Origin: Brevibacterium antiquum CNRZ 918
GTDB taxonomy: Bacteria > Actinomycetota > Actinomycetes > Actinomycetales > Brevibacteriaceae
Length of the DNA: 64,000 bases
NCBI RefSeq assembly: GCF_900169145.1
Contig: NZ_FXZD01000005.1
Coordinates: 62,001 to 126,000 of the forward strand
Reading direction: 5' to 3'
The notes under the pieces: generated by a model
Told to the model about the DNA's origin: nothing
Database searches by the model: none
The model's input: only the letters and a program-made list of their open reading frames with translations
Translations under genes and position numbers: made by a program
Shown here: piece by piece, positions 27,371 to 36,040 of the stretch
Position numbering within the stretch: the first letter of the stretch is position 1
Layout of the letters: every line of letters begins with the position of its first letter

Positions 27371-28530
27371 ACCACGAGCAGAGGAATCTGCAGCTCTCGT
27401 GCCGTCGTCGAACCATGGTGTCCGATGAGCGCGATCGCGGAGGCAGATTCGTTGTCCGAGTCGACGATGGCGAATTCGTCCTGGCAGATGACCATGAAGT
27501 CCCCGATGCGCTGCCGGAACCGGGGATCGACAGGGCCGAAGTAGCCGCGCCGGATGGCCTCATCGCGACTGAGGATGAGCGCCCTGTCCCCCACCGTCTC
27601 GGTCCAGGCCGAGTAGACGTCGGCCTCGGCACCTTCCTGGGCATAGAGATGGACCGCGCGCGGCTCGCCGCCGACGTGTCTGACCCCCGAACGCAGCGCG
27701 GGGGCATCGGCGAGGTCGAGACGCAGAGTGTGGTCGATGTCGACCATTCCATGATCGGCGGTGACGATCATCGTCGAATCGGCCGGCAGGCCGTTGGCCA
27801 GCTGCGACAGCGCCAGGTCGACGTGTTCGAGTTCCTCGGTCCACTGCGAGGAGTTCGACCCGTGGACGTGGCCGGTTTTGTCGAGGTTGCCCCAGTACAG
27901 GTAGACGAGTCGACGGCCGGGGGCCTTCGCCTCTTCGATGGCCTGGGCGCAACGCTGTTCGAGTGTCTTCGAAGCCCGGAACCGTCCCCCGCGCAAGGAG
28001 GCTCTGTTCAAGCCTCGTCCGGCGAACTTGGCCTCGCCGAGGCTGACCACGTCGACCTCGGCCTCGGTGAGACGTTCGAACAGTGTTGCGTCGGGCACCC
28101 AGGAGACCGGATCGACGTCGAGGTCCCAGGTCAGCTGGTTGAACACGGCGTCTTTGGCCGGGTCGAGCACACGGTATCCGACGACTCCGTGGCCACCGGG
28201 CAGACGTCCTGTGGCCAGCGAGGACAAGGAGTTCGCGGTCGTCGAAGGGAACCCTGTGGACAGAGTTCGTCGCGAAGCCGCCAGGGACCGGAAGAAAGGG
28301 GTGTAGCCGCTGTACTGCTTGAGCTGACTCTCCCCCATACCGTCGATGAGCACGACGATCGTTGTCCTCGAGTCCCGATCGAGGCCCAGTGACTGAGCCC
28401 GAGCTCGCGCCGTATCGTCGAAGATGTCCCCCGCGCCGAGGCTGAGTGCCGCGGCCGGGACCACGTCGGAGAGGATGGGACACGAATAGTCGGGCGGCCC
28501 CGTCAGCGGTGAAGTGCTCGCATCCGCCAT
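27367..28530 (-). CDS. Type I phosphodiesterase / nucleotide pyrophosphatase family protein
   Basis: An alkaline-phosphatase-superfamily enzyme (PF01663). The 387 residues show the metal and nucleophile sites in order: VVLIDGMGESQL (Asp), FPSTTANSLSSLATG (Thr nucleophile), YLYWGNLDKTGHVHG (Asp/His), VTADHGMVDID (Asp-His) and LIGHHGSTTARE (His). All are present, so it should be active on phosphodiester or pyrophosphate substrates. It has no signal peptide, suggesting a cytoplasmic location. The ATG at 28530 overlaps the previous TGA by one base, and its own TGA overlaps the methyltransferase start. Confidence 0.9.
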   Translation of the reverse strand: MADASTSPLTGPPDYSCPILSDVVPAAALSLGAGDIFDDTARARAQSLGLDRDSRTTIVVLIDGMGESQLKQYSGYTPFFRSLAASRRTLSTGFPSTTANSLSSLATGRLPGGHGVVGYRVLDPAKDAVFNQLTWDLDVDPVSWVPDATLFERLTEAEVDVVSLGEAKFAGRGLNRASLRGGRFRASKTLEQRCAQAIEEAKAPGRRLVYLYWGNLDKTGHVHGSNSSQWTEELEHVDLALSQLANGLPADSTMIVTADHGMVDIDHTLRLDLADAPALRSGVRHVGGEPRAVHLYAQEGAEADVYSAWTETVGDRALILSRDEAIRRGYFGPVDPRFRQRIGDFMVICQDEFAIVDSDNESASAIALIGHHGSTTARELQIPLLVV

Positions 28531-29126
28531 CAGCGGCGTGACCGGAGCCTGGCGTGGAACACGGCGGCACGCAGCTTTCCGGCGAACTCCGCGATGCGGT
28601 CAACCGCCGCCTGGCCTTCGGCCTCGGCGGACACGCGCAGCATGACGTCTTCTGAGAAGATCGATCCGCCATAGCCGTGGTCAGCTGCGCACTCCGGGTC
28701 GCCGCAGGTCTCAGGGAAGGCTTCGATCCGTCGGGAGGCACCCCATGACATGGTCAGAGACACCTCAACCGGTTTGTCTCCGGGAATGAATGCGGCCGGG
28801 TCTGCGAAGGTCCGGCCGACCATGACGGTGCCGAGACGCTCGAGTTCGATGTCCTCGCTGCTCGTCACGGCCCGCGGTTTGGAGCCGGGGGCAGCGTTCG
28901 GGTCATCGTCGACGTGCGCGAGCAGCAGTCGTGTTTCGGTGAGCACGAAGGCGGTGACGTGACGGTGGATGGATTCGATGTCGACATGCGTGTCGATGTG
29001 GACGAAGTGAGCGAGAACCGGTTCGCCGAACAGAGAATCAGCCAGAATCCCCTGTGTGAGCTGTGGGTAGTATCCGGCCGACTGCAGATCGTGAACGAGA
29101 ACTTCGGGTAAAGCCATGACTCCCAT
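28530..29126 (-). CDS. DUF5998 family protein
   Basis: A 198-residue actinobacterial protein. LPEVLVHDLQSAGYYPQLTQGILADSLFGE and HVDIESIHRHVTAFVLTETRLLLAHVDD match DUF5998, and CGDPECAADHGYGGS holds a conserved Cys pair and His that could bind metal. It is first in a tightly overlapping three-gene unit with the phosphodiesterase and methyltransferase, which suggests a shared task. MALPEV at residue 4 is an alternative start. Divergent from the Pat-like gene. Confidence 0.8.
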   Translation of the reverse strand: MGVMALPEVLVHDLQSAGYYPQLTQGILADSLFGEPVLAHFVHIDTHVDIESIHRHVTAFVLTETRLLLAHVDDDPNAAPGSKPRAVTSSEDIELERLGTVMVGRTFADPAAFIPGDKPVEVSLTMSWGASRRIEAFPETCGDPECAADHGYGGSIFSEDVMLRVSAEAEGQAAVDRIAEFAGKLRAAVFHARLRSRR

Positions 29127-29239
29127 TGTGCCGTACTCGACCGTCTCTTCCCACTTTGCCCCATTCCTTCGGCGCCTGTTCTGCGACCTTGCAGTTCACG
29201 CACGGCCTGGGACCCTCCCCATCCGCTTATGCTGGGAAC

Positions 29240-31912
29240 ATGGAAAATTATCCTGCCGAGTGGGAAGCGGATGTCGTCCTCCGCGACGGTGGCACTGCCC
29301 ATCTGCGTCCGATCGTCCCTGCCGATGCCGAAGCCCTGTCGAAGATGCACGAGGCCCAGTCACCCGAGTCGGTCTATCTGCGTTTCTTCGCGCCGCTGCC
29401 TCGGCTGCCCAAACGCGACCTCGACCGGTTCGTCACCGTCGACTACCGTGACCGCGTCGCCATGATCATGCTCGTCGGATCCGATATCATCGGGGTCGGC
29501 CGCTTCGACAAGATTTCGGCCACCTCCGCCGAGGTGGCCTTCAACATCGCCGATGCCCACCAGGGTCGCGGCATCGGCTCGATCCTCCTCGAACATCTCG
29601 CCGCTGCGGCCCGGGACCTGGGGATCCGAAAATTCACCGCCGAGGTGCTGCCTCAGAACCGACCGATGCTGCAGGTCTTCCAGGCCGCCGGCTACGAGGT
29701 CTCCCGCGGCTTCGACGACGGCGTCGTGGCCGTGAACTTCGACATCGACCCGACTGCGCGATCGATCGAGGTCCAAGCCTCCCGGGAGCACCGTGCCGAG
29801 GCACTGAGCGTGCGCACGGTCCTTCACCCCACCTCGGTGGTGGTCATCGGTGCCAGCCGCAAACGCAAATCCACCGGTCATCTCCTCATCCGCAACATCA
29901 CCTCGGCGAAGTTCACCGGCGACCTGTGGGTCGTCCACCCGGAAGCAGACCAGATCGCCGGAGTCCAGGCGTACCCGAGCCTGGGCGATCTGCCCGGCAA
30001 AGCAGACCTCGCCGTGATCGCGGTGCCTGCAGAGTCCGCCACCGAGGTGGTCCAGGAGTGCGCGGCCCACGGAGTCAAAGCGGTCCTCGTCATCTCCTCG
30101 GGCTTCGCCGAGACCGGTGAGGCCGGGGCCGAACTGCAGAGAAGAATGGTCGCCACGTCCCGCGCCTACGGAATGCGCGTGGTGGGCCCGAATTCGTTCG
30201 GCCTCGTCAACGAGGCCGCCGATGTCTCCCTCAACGCCTCCCTGGCCCCGTTCCTGCCGGATTCGGGTTCGCTGGGACTCTTCAGCCAGTCGGGCGCGCT
30301 CGGGACCGCGCTGCTCTCGGCGGCGAAGAACCGCGGCCTGGGGATCTCGACCTTCGTCTCCGCGGGCAACCGCGCCGATATGTCCGGCAATGACGTCCTC
30401 CAGTATTGGGAGGAGGACCCGGACACGAAGACCGTCGGACTCTACCTCGAGTCGATCGGCAACCCGCGCAAGTTCTCCCGCATCGCCCGCCGCGTCTCCC
30501 GGGTCAAACCGATCATCGTCATCAAGTCCGATCTCACGGGCAGGGAACTGCCTCCGGGACACATCGTGCGCACCTCCTCCCTGGCCCCGAACACCCTTGA
30601 CCAGGTGCTCGGACAGGCCGGAGTGATCAGGGCGGACACGATCCACCAGCTCTTCGACCTCGCTCAGGTCTTCTCGACTCAGAGCCTGCCCGCCGGGCGA
30701 CGGGTCGGCGTCATCGGCAATTCGGCCGCGATGGCCACCCTCCTCGTCCAACGCTCACGCTCGGAGGGACTGCATGTCGAGGCCGAGCCGGTCTCCCTGC
30801 ACCCCGAGGTCGACGCCGACCGATTCCGGACCGAGCTCGATGCCATGTATGCCCGCGACGACATCGACTCGGTCATCGTCACGTTCACCCCCTCGGCAGG
30901 AGCCGAGGAAGCGGAGATCGCAGCGCACCTCTCAGAGGCCGCGGCCAGATCCCAGAAGACGACCGTCGCCTGCTTCCTCGGAATCCACGGTGTCAAGGAC
31001 GAACTGACGACCTACCTCACCGATGACGAGGGGGCGCGGGTCTCTCGCACCGTGCCCAGCTACGTGGGCCCGGAGGACGCCGTCTGGGCGCTGGCCAGGG
31101 CCACCGACTATTCGCGCTGGCGCGCCGCAGACCACGGCCGGTTCCTCGAGATCGAGGACCTCGACGACAAGGGGGTGCGCTCGATCATCGAGTCCGCCCT
31201 CTCCGATGCTCGGCCGGGAACTCCCATCCGCCTCGAACGCAGCGACACCCGGGCGCTGCTGTCCTGCTACGGCATCGAGGTCCTGCCCTACATCACGGCC
31301 GCCTCGGTCGAGGAGGGTCTGGCCGCTGCCGAAGAGATCGGCTATCCCGTGGCGCTCAAGGCAGTGACGAATGTGCTGCGCCATCGCATGGAACTCGGCG
31401 GGGTGCGGCTGAACATCGACTCCCCCGAGGAGCTGAGGGAGGACTTCACGGCGATCCAGCGGATCATCCGCCAGGTGATCGGGGACTCGGATCCCCTTGT
31501 CGATGTCCAGACCATGGCCCCACACGGAGTCCCCTGCGTCATCCGCGCCGGAGAGGATCCGCTTCTTGGGCCGCTGCTGTCGTTCTCTCTGGCCGGGGAC
31601 ACCACCGAGCTGCTCGGCGATGTCTCACATCGGGTCGCCCCGCTCACCGACAGGGAGGCCGGGGACATGATCAAGTCGATCAAGGCCTCGCCGCGACTCT
31701 TCGGGTACCGGGGACTGCCGCCGATGAATATCGACCCGCTGGGCAATGTGCTCGAACGGCTCTCGGTCCTCGTCGAACGCCACCCGCAGATCCGCGAGCT
31801 CGTCATCCACCCGATGGTCGCGACGGAGACCGAGGGGCATGTCCTCAGCGCCCGGATCGATCTGCTCCTCGACCCGACGCGCATCGACTCGACGAGGCGC
31901 CTGCTCAGCTGA
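29240..31912 (+). CDS. Pat-type GNAT acetyltransferase fused to acyl-CoA synthetase-like domains
   Basis: An 890-residue protein lysine acetyltransferase architecture with the GNAT domain first. GNAT covers about 20-170 (acetyl-CoA loop DAHQGRGIGSILLEHLA). It is followed by a CoA-binding Rossmann domain (TSVVVIGASRKRKSTGHLL), a succinyl-CoA ligase-like domain and a C-terminal ATP-grasp domain from about 660. In active ADP-forming synthetases a catalytic His sits in SHTGA; here the matching segment reads VRTSSLAPNT, and GPNCLG is GPNSFG, so the synthetase half is probably regulatory. Homologs acetylate and silence acyl-CoA synthetases. ATG 29240 is chosen because homology begins there; an upstream in-frame ATG at 29126 would extend into the divergent promoter. 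Confidence 0.9.
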   Translation: MENYPAEWEADVVLRDGGTAHLRPIVPADAEALSKMHEAQSPESVYLRFFAPLPRLPKRDLDRFVTVDYRDRVAMIMLVGSDIIGVGRFDKISATSAEVAFNIADAHQGRGIGSILLEHLAAAARDLGIRKFTAEVLPQNRPMLQVFQAAGYEVSRGFDDGVVAVNFDIDPTARSIEVQASREHRAEALSVRTVLHPTSVVVIGASRKRKSTGHLLIRNITSAKFTGDLWVVHPEADQIAGVQAYPSLGDLPGKADLAVIAVPAESATEVVQECAAHGVKAVLVISSGFAETGEAGAELQRRMVATSRAYGMRVVGPNSFGLVNEAADVSLNASLAPFLPDSGSLGLFSQSGALGTALLSAAKNRGLGISTFVSAGNRADMSGNDVLQYWEEDPDTKTVGLYLESIGNPRKFSRIARRVSRVKPIIVIKSDLTGRELPPGHIVRTSSLAPNTLDQVLGQAGVIRADTIHQLFDLAQVFSTQSLPAGRRVGVIGNSAAMATLLVQRSRSEGLHVEAEPVSLHPEVDADRFRTELDAMYARDDIDSVIVTFTPSAGAEEAEIAAHLSEAAARSQKTTVACFLGIHGVKDELTTYLTDDEGARVSRTVPSYVGPEDAVWALARATDYSRWRAADHGRFLEIEDLDDKGVRSIIESALSDARPGTPIRLERSDTRALLSCYGIEVLPYITAASVEEGLAAAEEIGYPVALKAVTNVLRHRMELGGVRLNIDSPEELREDFTAIQRIIRQVIGDSDPLVDVQTMAPHGVPCVIRAGEDPLLGPLLSFSLAGDTTELLGDVSHRVAPLTDREAGDMIKSIKASPRLFGYRGLPPMNIDPLGNVLERLSVLVERHPQIRELVIHPMVATETEGHVLSARIDLLLDPTRIDSTRRLLS

Positions 31913-32181
31913 TCGGCGGCGGGCGGGCCGACTGGCACAGAGGCGCTGGTCGAATCGGCCGGCAGGTCCCGTGGCCGCTGCCGAGGAGGGTCTGGTGGCC
32001 AGACGGTGGCACCTTCGCGCGCATGACACTAAGGTGGAGTCAGAGCCCATGGGACGAAGACATGCCCCGTTTAGTGGGAACCGACTGTCAGTTTGGCGAG
32101 TCTTATACCAATTCTTCGCTATTGCAGGTAGTGTCTGTATCCGTTCGACACGAAACGTTATGAATTCGTGTTTTAGTGTGC

Positions 32182-32220
32182 GGCCAAACATTGGCCATAG
32201 TCTGTGGCCAACCGCTGGCC
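32182..32220 (+). promoter_or_regulatory. Tandem palindromic operator candidate
   Basis: Two 15-bp palindromic units, GGCCAAACATTGGCC (32182-32196) and GGCCAACCGCTGGCC (32206-32220), lie 24 bp apart centre to centre, about 60 bp ahead of the TetR start. This is the usual size and placing of a TetR autorepression site. Confidence 0.6.
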
Positions 32221-32234
32221 ATCCACCATCCAAA

Positions 32235-32271
32235 AGGCACCTGTACTGCAGGTGCCTCACGAGAGTGAGGC
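32235..32271 (+). promoter_or_regulatory. Two overlapping, mutually exclusive leader hairpins
   Basis: Hairpin A: AGGCACCTG (32235-32243) with CAGGTGCCT (32249-32257). Hairpin B: GCCTCAC (32254-32260) with GTGAGGC (32265-32271) over a GAGA tetraloop. They share GCCT, so only one can form. B would hide the GTGAGG just before the ATG at 32281. On the minus strand A is followed by TTTTGG, so it could instead be a terminator for antisense transcripts. Confidence 0.5.
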
Positions 32272-32280
32272 CTGAAAGAA

Positions 32281-32835
32281 ATGATTTCACGAAGAGACGT
32301 CGTCACCGACTCCGCGATTGCCGTAGTCGCCGAACAGGGAGTTCGTGGACTCACCCACCGGGCAGTCGATGCCCTCGCCGAGCTGCCTGTCGGCTCCACC
32401 TCGAATGTCTACCGCACCCGCGACGCCCTGATCACAGGAATCATGGGGCGCATCGGAGACCTCAACTCGCAGCAGCTCGACCGTCTGCCCGACATGTTCC
32501 GGGACAGTGGAAAGCCCGCACAGGAGATCGCCGTCGATTTCTGCATGAACTGGCTGACCACGGACCGCAATCGCTTCTACACGATGATCATGCTCAGCCT
32601 CGACCCGGCGTTGCCCGATGAAGCGGTGGTGGCGAAGCAGAGGAACATGCGCAGCATCAATGAGTTCATCATGCGCTTCGGTCAGGTCGACGCCGACCTC
32701 GCGCGCCGGATCAACAGCTCGGTGATGGGCATGATGGTCAGTGAGCTCATGGCCGGAACCGCGGACCGCTCGCACATCGAGCAGTACATGAGCGAGTTCC
32801 TCAAGTGGAAGCGCGACATCGCAGCGCAGTCTTAA
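32281..32835 (+). CDS. TetR-family transcription regulator
   Basis: A 184-residue regulator. The N-terminal helix-turn-helix is in DSAIAVVAEQGVRGLTHRAVDALAELPVGSTSNVYRTRDALI, the normal TetR DNA-binding pattern, with residues 60-184 as ligand and dimer domain. There is no adjacent transporter or enzyme, so it probably controls itself or distant genes through the GGCC palindromes upstream. Start at ATG 32281 with a weak GAGG site that lies inside leader hairpin B. Confidence 0.9.
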   Translation: MISRRDVVTDSAIAVVAEQGVRGLTHRAVDALAELPVGSTSNVYRTRDALITGIMGRIGDLNSQQLDRLPDMFRDSGKPAQEIAVDFCMNWLTTDRNRFYTMIMLSLDPALPDEAVVAKQRNMRSINEFIMRFGQVDADLARRINSSVMGMMVSELMAGTADRSHIEQYMSEFLKWKRDIAAQS

Positions 32836-32865
32836 ACACACGACCAGCACTCCCCTCCTGTACCG

Positions 32866-32955
32866 CCTTCGCGTGCGACACTCCTCCATGACCTACGCCT
32901 GCGACACGAACCTTCGCCTGCGACACTCTTCTACGGCCTTCGCGTGCGACACGAA
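32866..32955. repeat. Two-copy 45-bp tandem repeat in spacer
   Basis: Four copies of the core CCTTCGCGTGCGACAC (one or two changes each) start at 32866, 32892, 32911 and 32937, spaced 26, 19 and 26 bp. This equals a diverged duplication of a 45-bp unit. It lies between the TetR stop and the topoisomerase start and has no coding sense. Confidence 0.8.
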
Positions 32956-33093
32956 CCCTCGACCGAGGCCGATTGGGCCATAGAACTCTAATCGAACGCT
33001 AGAATCAATGGGTGCTCTCCGTTGCGCCTGCACCGACTCGGCGCTCGGGAGAGCATCCGGAGAACATTCGCGCGTCCCAGTCAAAGGAGTTCC

Positions 33094-35841
33094 ATGACCG
33101 AAGGCAGAGTCATCGATGTCGACGTCTCGTCGGAGATGGAGAGTTCGTTCCTCGAATATGCGGTCTCGGTCATCCACTCCCGCGCACTGCCCGACGCACG
33201 TGACGGCCTCAAGCCGGTCCAACGCCGCATCGTCTACCAGATGGGCGACATGGGTCTGCGCCCGGAGCGCGGCCATGTGAAGTCCTCCCGCATCGTCGGC
33301 GATGTCATGGGCAAGCTCCACCCTCACGGTGACACCGCAATCTACGATGCCCTGGTGCGCCTGAGCCAAAGCTTCATCATGCGCGTTCCGCTCGTCGACG
33401 GCCACGGAAACTTCGGTTCCCTCGACGACGGCCCAGCCGCCCCACGTTATACAGAGGCCCGACTGACATCGGCCTCGATGCAGATGATCGCCGGCCTCGA
33501 CGAAGATGTCGTCGACTTCGTCGGAAACTACGACAACACTCTGACTCAGCCCGAGGTTCTGCCCAGCGCATTCCCGAACCTGCTCATCAACGGCACCTCC
33601 GGAATCGCCGTGGGCATGGCCACGAACATGGCCCCGCACAATCCCGGTGAGGTCATCGCCGCCTGCTGCCACCTGATCCGCAATCCGGAGGCCGGCCTTG
33701 CCGAGCTCATGCGCTTCATCCCCGGCCCTGATCTGCCCACCGGCGGGCGGATCATCGGACTCGACGGTGTGCGCGAAGCCTATGAGACCGGACGAGGAAC
33801 GTTCCGCACCAGGGCCACCGTCTCAATCGAGAACATCAACGCCCGGCGCAAGGGCATCGTCGTCACCGAGCTGCCCTACCTCGTCGGCCCCGAAAAGGTC
33901 GTGTCCAAGGTCAAGGACGCCGTCGGGGCGAAGAAGCTCACCGGCATCGCCTCGATCGATGACTACTCGGACCGCAAGAACGGCATGCGCCTGGTCATCG
34001 GCATCAAGAACGGGTTCAATCCGGAGGCTGTCCTCGCCGAACTCTACCGGCAGACCCCGCTCGAGGAATCGTTCAGCATGAACAATGTCTGCCTCGTCGA
34101 CGGTCAGCCACGGACGCTGGGTCTGCGCGAACTGCTGACCGTCTACCTCGCCCACCGCATCGACGTCATCCGACGCCGCACGGTGTTCCAGCTGCGCAAG
34201 GCCAAGGACCGCCTCCACCTCGTCGAAGGTCTGCTCATTGCGATCCTCGACATCGACGAGGTCATCCAGCTCATCCGCTCCTCCGACGATGCGGCCACGG
34301 CACGCACCCGCCTCATGGACGTCTTCGAACTTTCGGAGCTCCAGGCCACCTACATCCTCGACCTGCAGCTGCGCAGGCTGACCAAGTTCTCGCGGATCGA
34401 ACTCGAGGCCGAACGCGACGAACTGCGCAAGAAGATCGCCTACCTCGAAGACCTGCTCGCCGATGAGGCCAAGCTGCGTGAACTCGTCGCCACCGAACTC
34501 GAGGCGACGGCGGAAGCCATCGGCTCACCTCGGCGCACGGTCCTCATCGAAGGCTCGATGAAGGAGCTCTCTGCCAAGGGCAAGAAGGCGCAGGCAGACC
34601 TCAAGATCGCCGACGCCCCCTGCCGAGTCCTGCTCTCAACATCGGGCCGGATCGCCCGGACCGCCGATGCCTCACCGCTGCAGAGGGTCGGGAAGCGCTC
34701 GAGCCACGACGCGCTGCGTTCGGAGATCGTGTCGACGACTCAGGGCAAGGTCGGTGCGGTGACCTCGACCGGTCGTCTGCACATGGTCGATGTCGTCGAC
34801 CTGCCAGCCCTGCCCCCGGCCGCAACCCGGCCCAACGTCGCCGGCGGCGTCAAGATCGCCGACTACGTGACGCTGGAGAAGAACGAAACCGTCCTCGGCC
34901 TCATCGACCTCGATCGTGAATTCGTCCTCGGCACCGCGGGCGGAGTCGTCAAACGCGTGTCCGTGGCCGCGCGGCCGAACAAGAGCGAATGGGAAGCGAT
35001 CACGCTCAAGGGCAAGGACTCCGTCATCGGCGTCGCCCAGCCGAAGGACATCGATGAGTCCCTGGCTGTGTTCGTGACCTCGAACGCACAGCTGCTGGCC
35101 TTCGACGCCTCCGGGCTGAGAGCCCAAGGCTGGAACGCCTCTGGTGTGGCAGGTATGAAGGTTGCCGCCGATGCGCGCGCCCTCTTCTTCGGAATGACGC
35201 CCAAGGCGGCCAAGACCGATGAGGAAGGCGACGCCGACACCAACATCGGCACGTTCGCCGTGGTCACCGTCGCCAGCGGCGAGAACTTCTACGGCGCACC
35301 CTCGTCATCGATCAAGGTCAGCGACTTCTCCGAATATCCGACCAAGGGTCGTGCGACCTCGGGTGTGCGTGCCCATAAGTTCCTCAAGGGAGAGACCGAG
35401 CTGTCCCTGGCATGGGTCGGCGACTCTCCGCAGGCCGCTGCGCAGGCGGGTGGGGCCAGGACCCTGCCAGCCGAGATGTCGAGGCGCGATGCCACCGGTT
35501 CGCCGCTGGAATCCAAGATCGACGTCATCGGGACGGTCCCCCGCCTCGGTGACGCCGAGGCGGCCCTTTCAGGCGGCGGAGCCGGTGCAGGTGACTCAGG
35601 CGCGGCAGGTACTGACGCTTCCGGTGACGGGGGTGCGGCCTCCGGCGGGGGCTCATCGTCCTCGGCTGCCACGCGCACTCAGGGCCTGGCGACGAACTTC
35701 GGTGAACTCGATCTCGACCTCGACGGCGGGCCGGATCTCGATGAGGCGAAGGAAGAGATCGCCCGCTCGAAGATCGACTCCGACGACGCCGTCATCGTCT
35801 CCCATGATGACGACGACGATGACGACACCGCACTGTTCTGA
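33094..35841 (+). CDS. parC: DNA topoisomerase IV subunit A (GyrA/ParC family)
   Basis: The DNA-cutting subunit of a type IIA topoisomerase, which decatenates or relaxes DNA with an ATPase partner encoded elsewhere. The 915 residues begin at ATG 33094 after AAAGGAG. The breakage domain has GLKPVQRRIVYQMGDMGLRPERGHVKSSRIVGDVMGKLHPHGD and catalytic Tyr119 in PRYTEARL. The C-terminal beta-pinwheel is present, but I see no GyrA-box (QRRGGKG), favouring topoisomerase IV over gyrase. The tail is Gly/Ser-rich then acidic, ending in a run of seven Asp. Upstream in-frame GTG codons were rejected. Confidence 0.93.
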   Translation: MTEGRVIDVDVSSEMESSFLEYAVSVIHSRALPDARDGLKPVQRRIVYQMGDMGLRPERGHVKSSRIVGDVMGKLHPHGDTAIYDALVRLSQSFIMRVPLVDGHGNFGSLDDGPAAPRYTEARLTSASMQMIAGLDEDVVDFVGNYDNTLTQPEVLPSAFPNLLINGTSGIAVGMATNMAPHNPGEVIAACCHLIRNPEAGLAELMRFIPGPDLPTGGRIIGLDGVREAYETGRGTFRTRATVSIENINARRKGIVVTELPYLVGPEKVVSKVKDAVGAKKLTGIASIDDYSDRKNGMRLVIGIKNGFNPEAVLAELYRQTPLEESFSMNNVCLVDGQPRTLGLRELLTVYLAHRIDVIRRRTVFQLRKAKDRLHLVEGLLIAILDIDEVIQLIRSSDDAATARTRLMDVFELSELQATYILDLQLRRLTKFSRIELEAERDELRKKIAYLEDLLADEAKLRELVATELEATAEAIGSPRRTVLIEGSMKELSAKGKKAQADLKIADAPCRVLLSTSGRIARTADASPLQRVGKRSSHDALRSEIVSTTQGKVGAVTSTGRLHMVDVVDLPALPPAATRPNVAGGVKIADYVTLEKNETVLGLIDLDREFVLGTAGGVVKRVSVAARPNKSEWEAITLKGKDSVIGVAQPKDIDESLAVFVTSNAQLLAFDASGLRAQGWNASGVAGMKVAADARALFFGMTPKAAKTDEEGDADTNIGTFAVVTVASGENFYGAPSSSIKVSDFSEYPTKGRATSGVRAHKFLKGETELSLAWVGDSPQAAAQAGGARTLPAEMSRRDATGSPLESKIDVIGTVPRLGDAEAALSGGGAGAGDSGAAGTDASGDGGAASGGGSSSSAATRTQGLATNFGELDLDLDGGPDLDEAKEEIARSKIDSDDAVIVSHDDDDDDDTALF

Positions 35842-36040
35842 GGAACCTGGCAGGGCTTTCCGAGATATCGGACGAGAAAAGCTGCCCTGTCGTCAGCAGT
35901 GATTGTGATCACAGATCACTGCACACGTGGTACCCGTATTCGCACAAACAACCACTGCAACTGTATGCCTTACGGCTAACAGTGCGCAGCGCAGCCAACG
36001 GTGCTGTGTAGACCAACCGGTGCGTGATGCGTCGCGGAAC
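35842..36040. other. Convergent spacer with CRP-like palindrome
   Basis: At 35898-35920 AGTGAT and ATCACT flank the perfect 10-bp palindrome TGTGATCACA (35904-35913), giving a near-symmetric 23-bp site similar to cAMP-receptor (Crp/GlxR) sites. It is between two convergent genes, so a terminator-like role is as likely as a promoter role. Confidence 0.45.

Larger units (their letters stand above)
31913..32280. promoter_or_regulatory. Leader and promoter region of the TetR gene
   Basis: A spacer with unusually dense structure. An inverted repeat ACACGAA (32148-32154) / TTCGTGT (32165-32171) surrounds an AACGTT palindrome in an AT-rich zone that could hold the promoter. The GGCC operator array and two overlapping hairpins follow (listed separately). 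The first 130 bp after the Pat-like stop show no gene. Confidence 0.5.

Noticed and set aside
27301-28392. Long plus-strand frame antisense to the phosphodiesterase
   Set aside because: Composition follows codon positions of the gene on the other strand; no family motif, no ribosome-binding site.
29360-30751. 463-codon minus-strand frame inside the Pat-like gene
   Set aside because: An antisense shadow with Asp/Gly/Val-rich repetitive composition; the plus-strand gene has clear domains.
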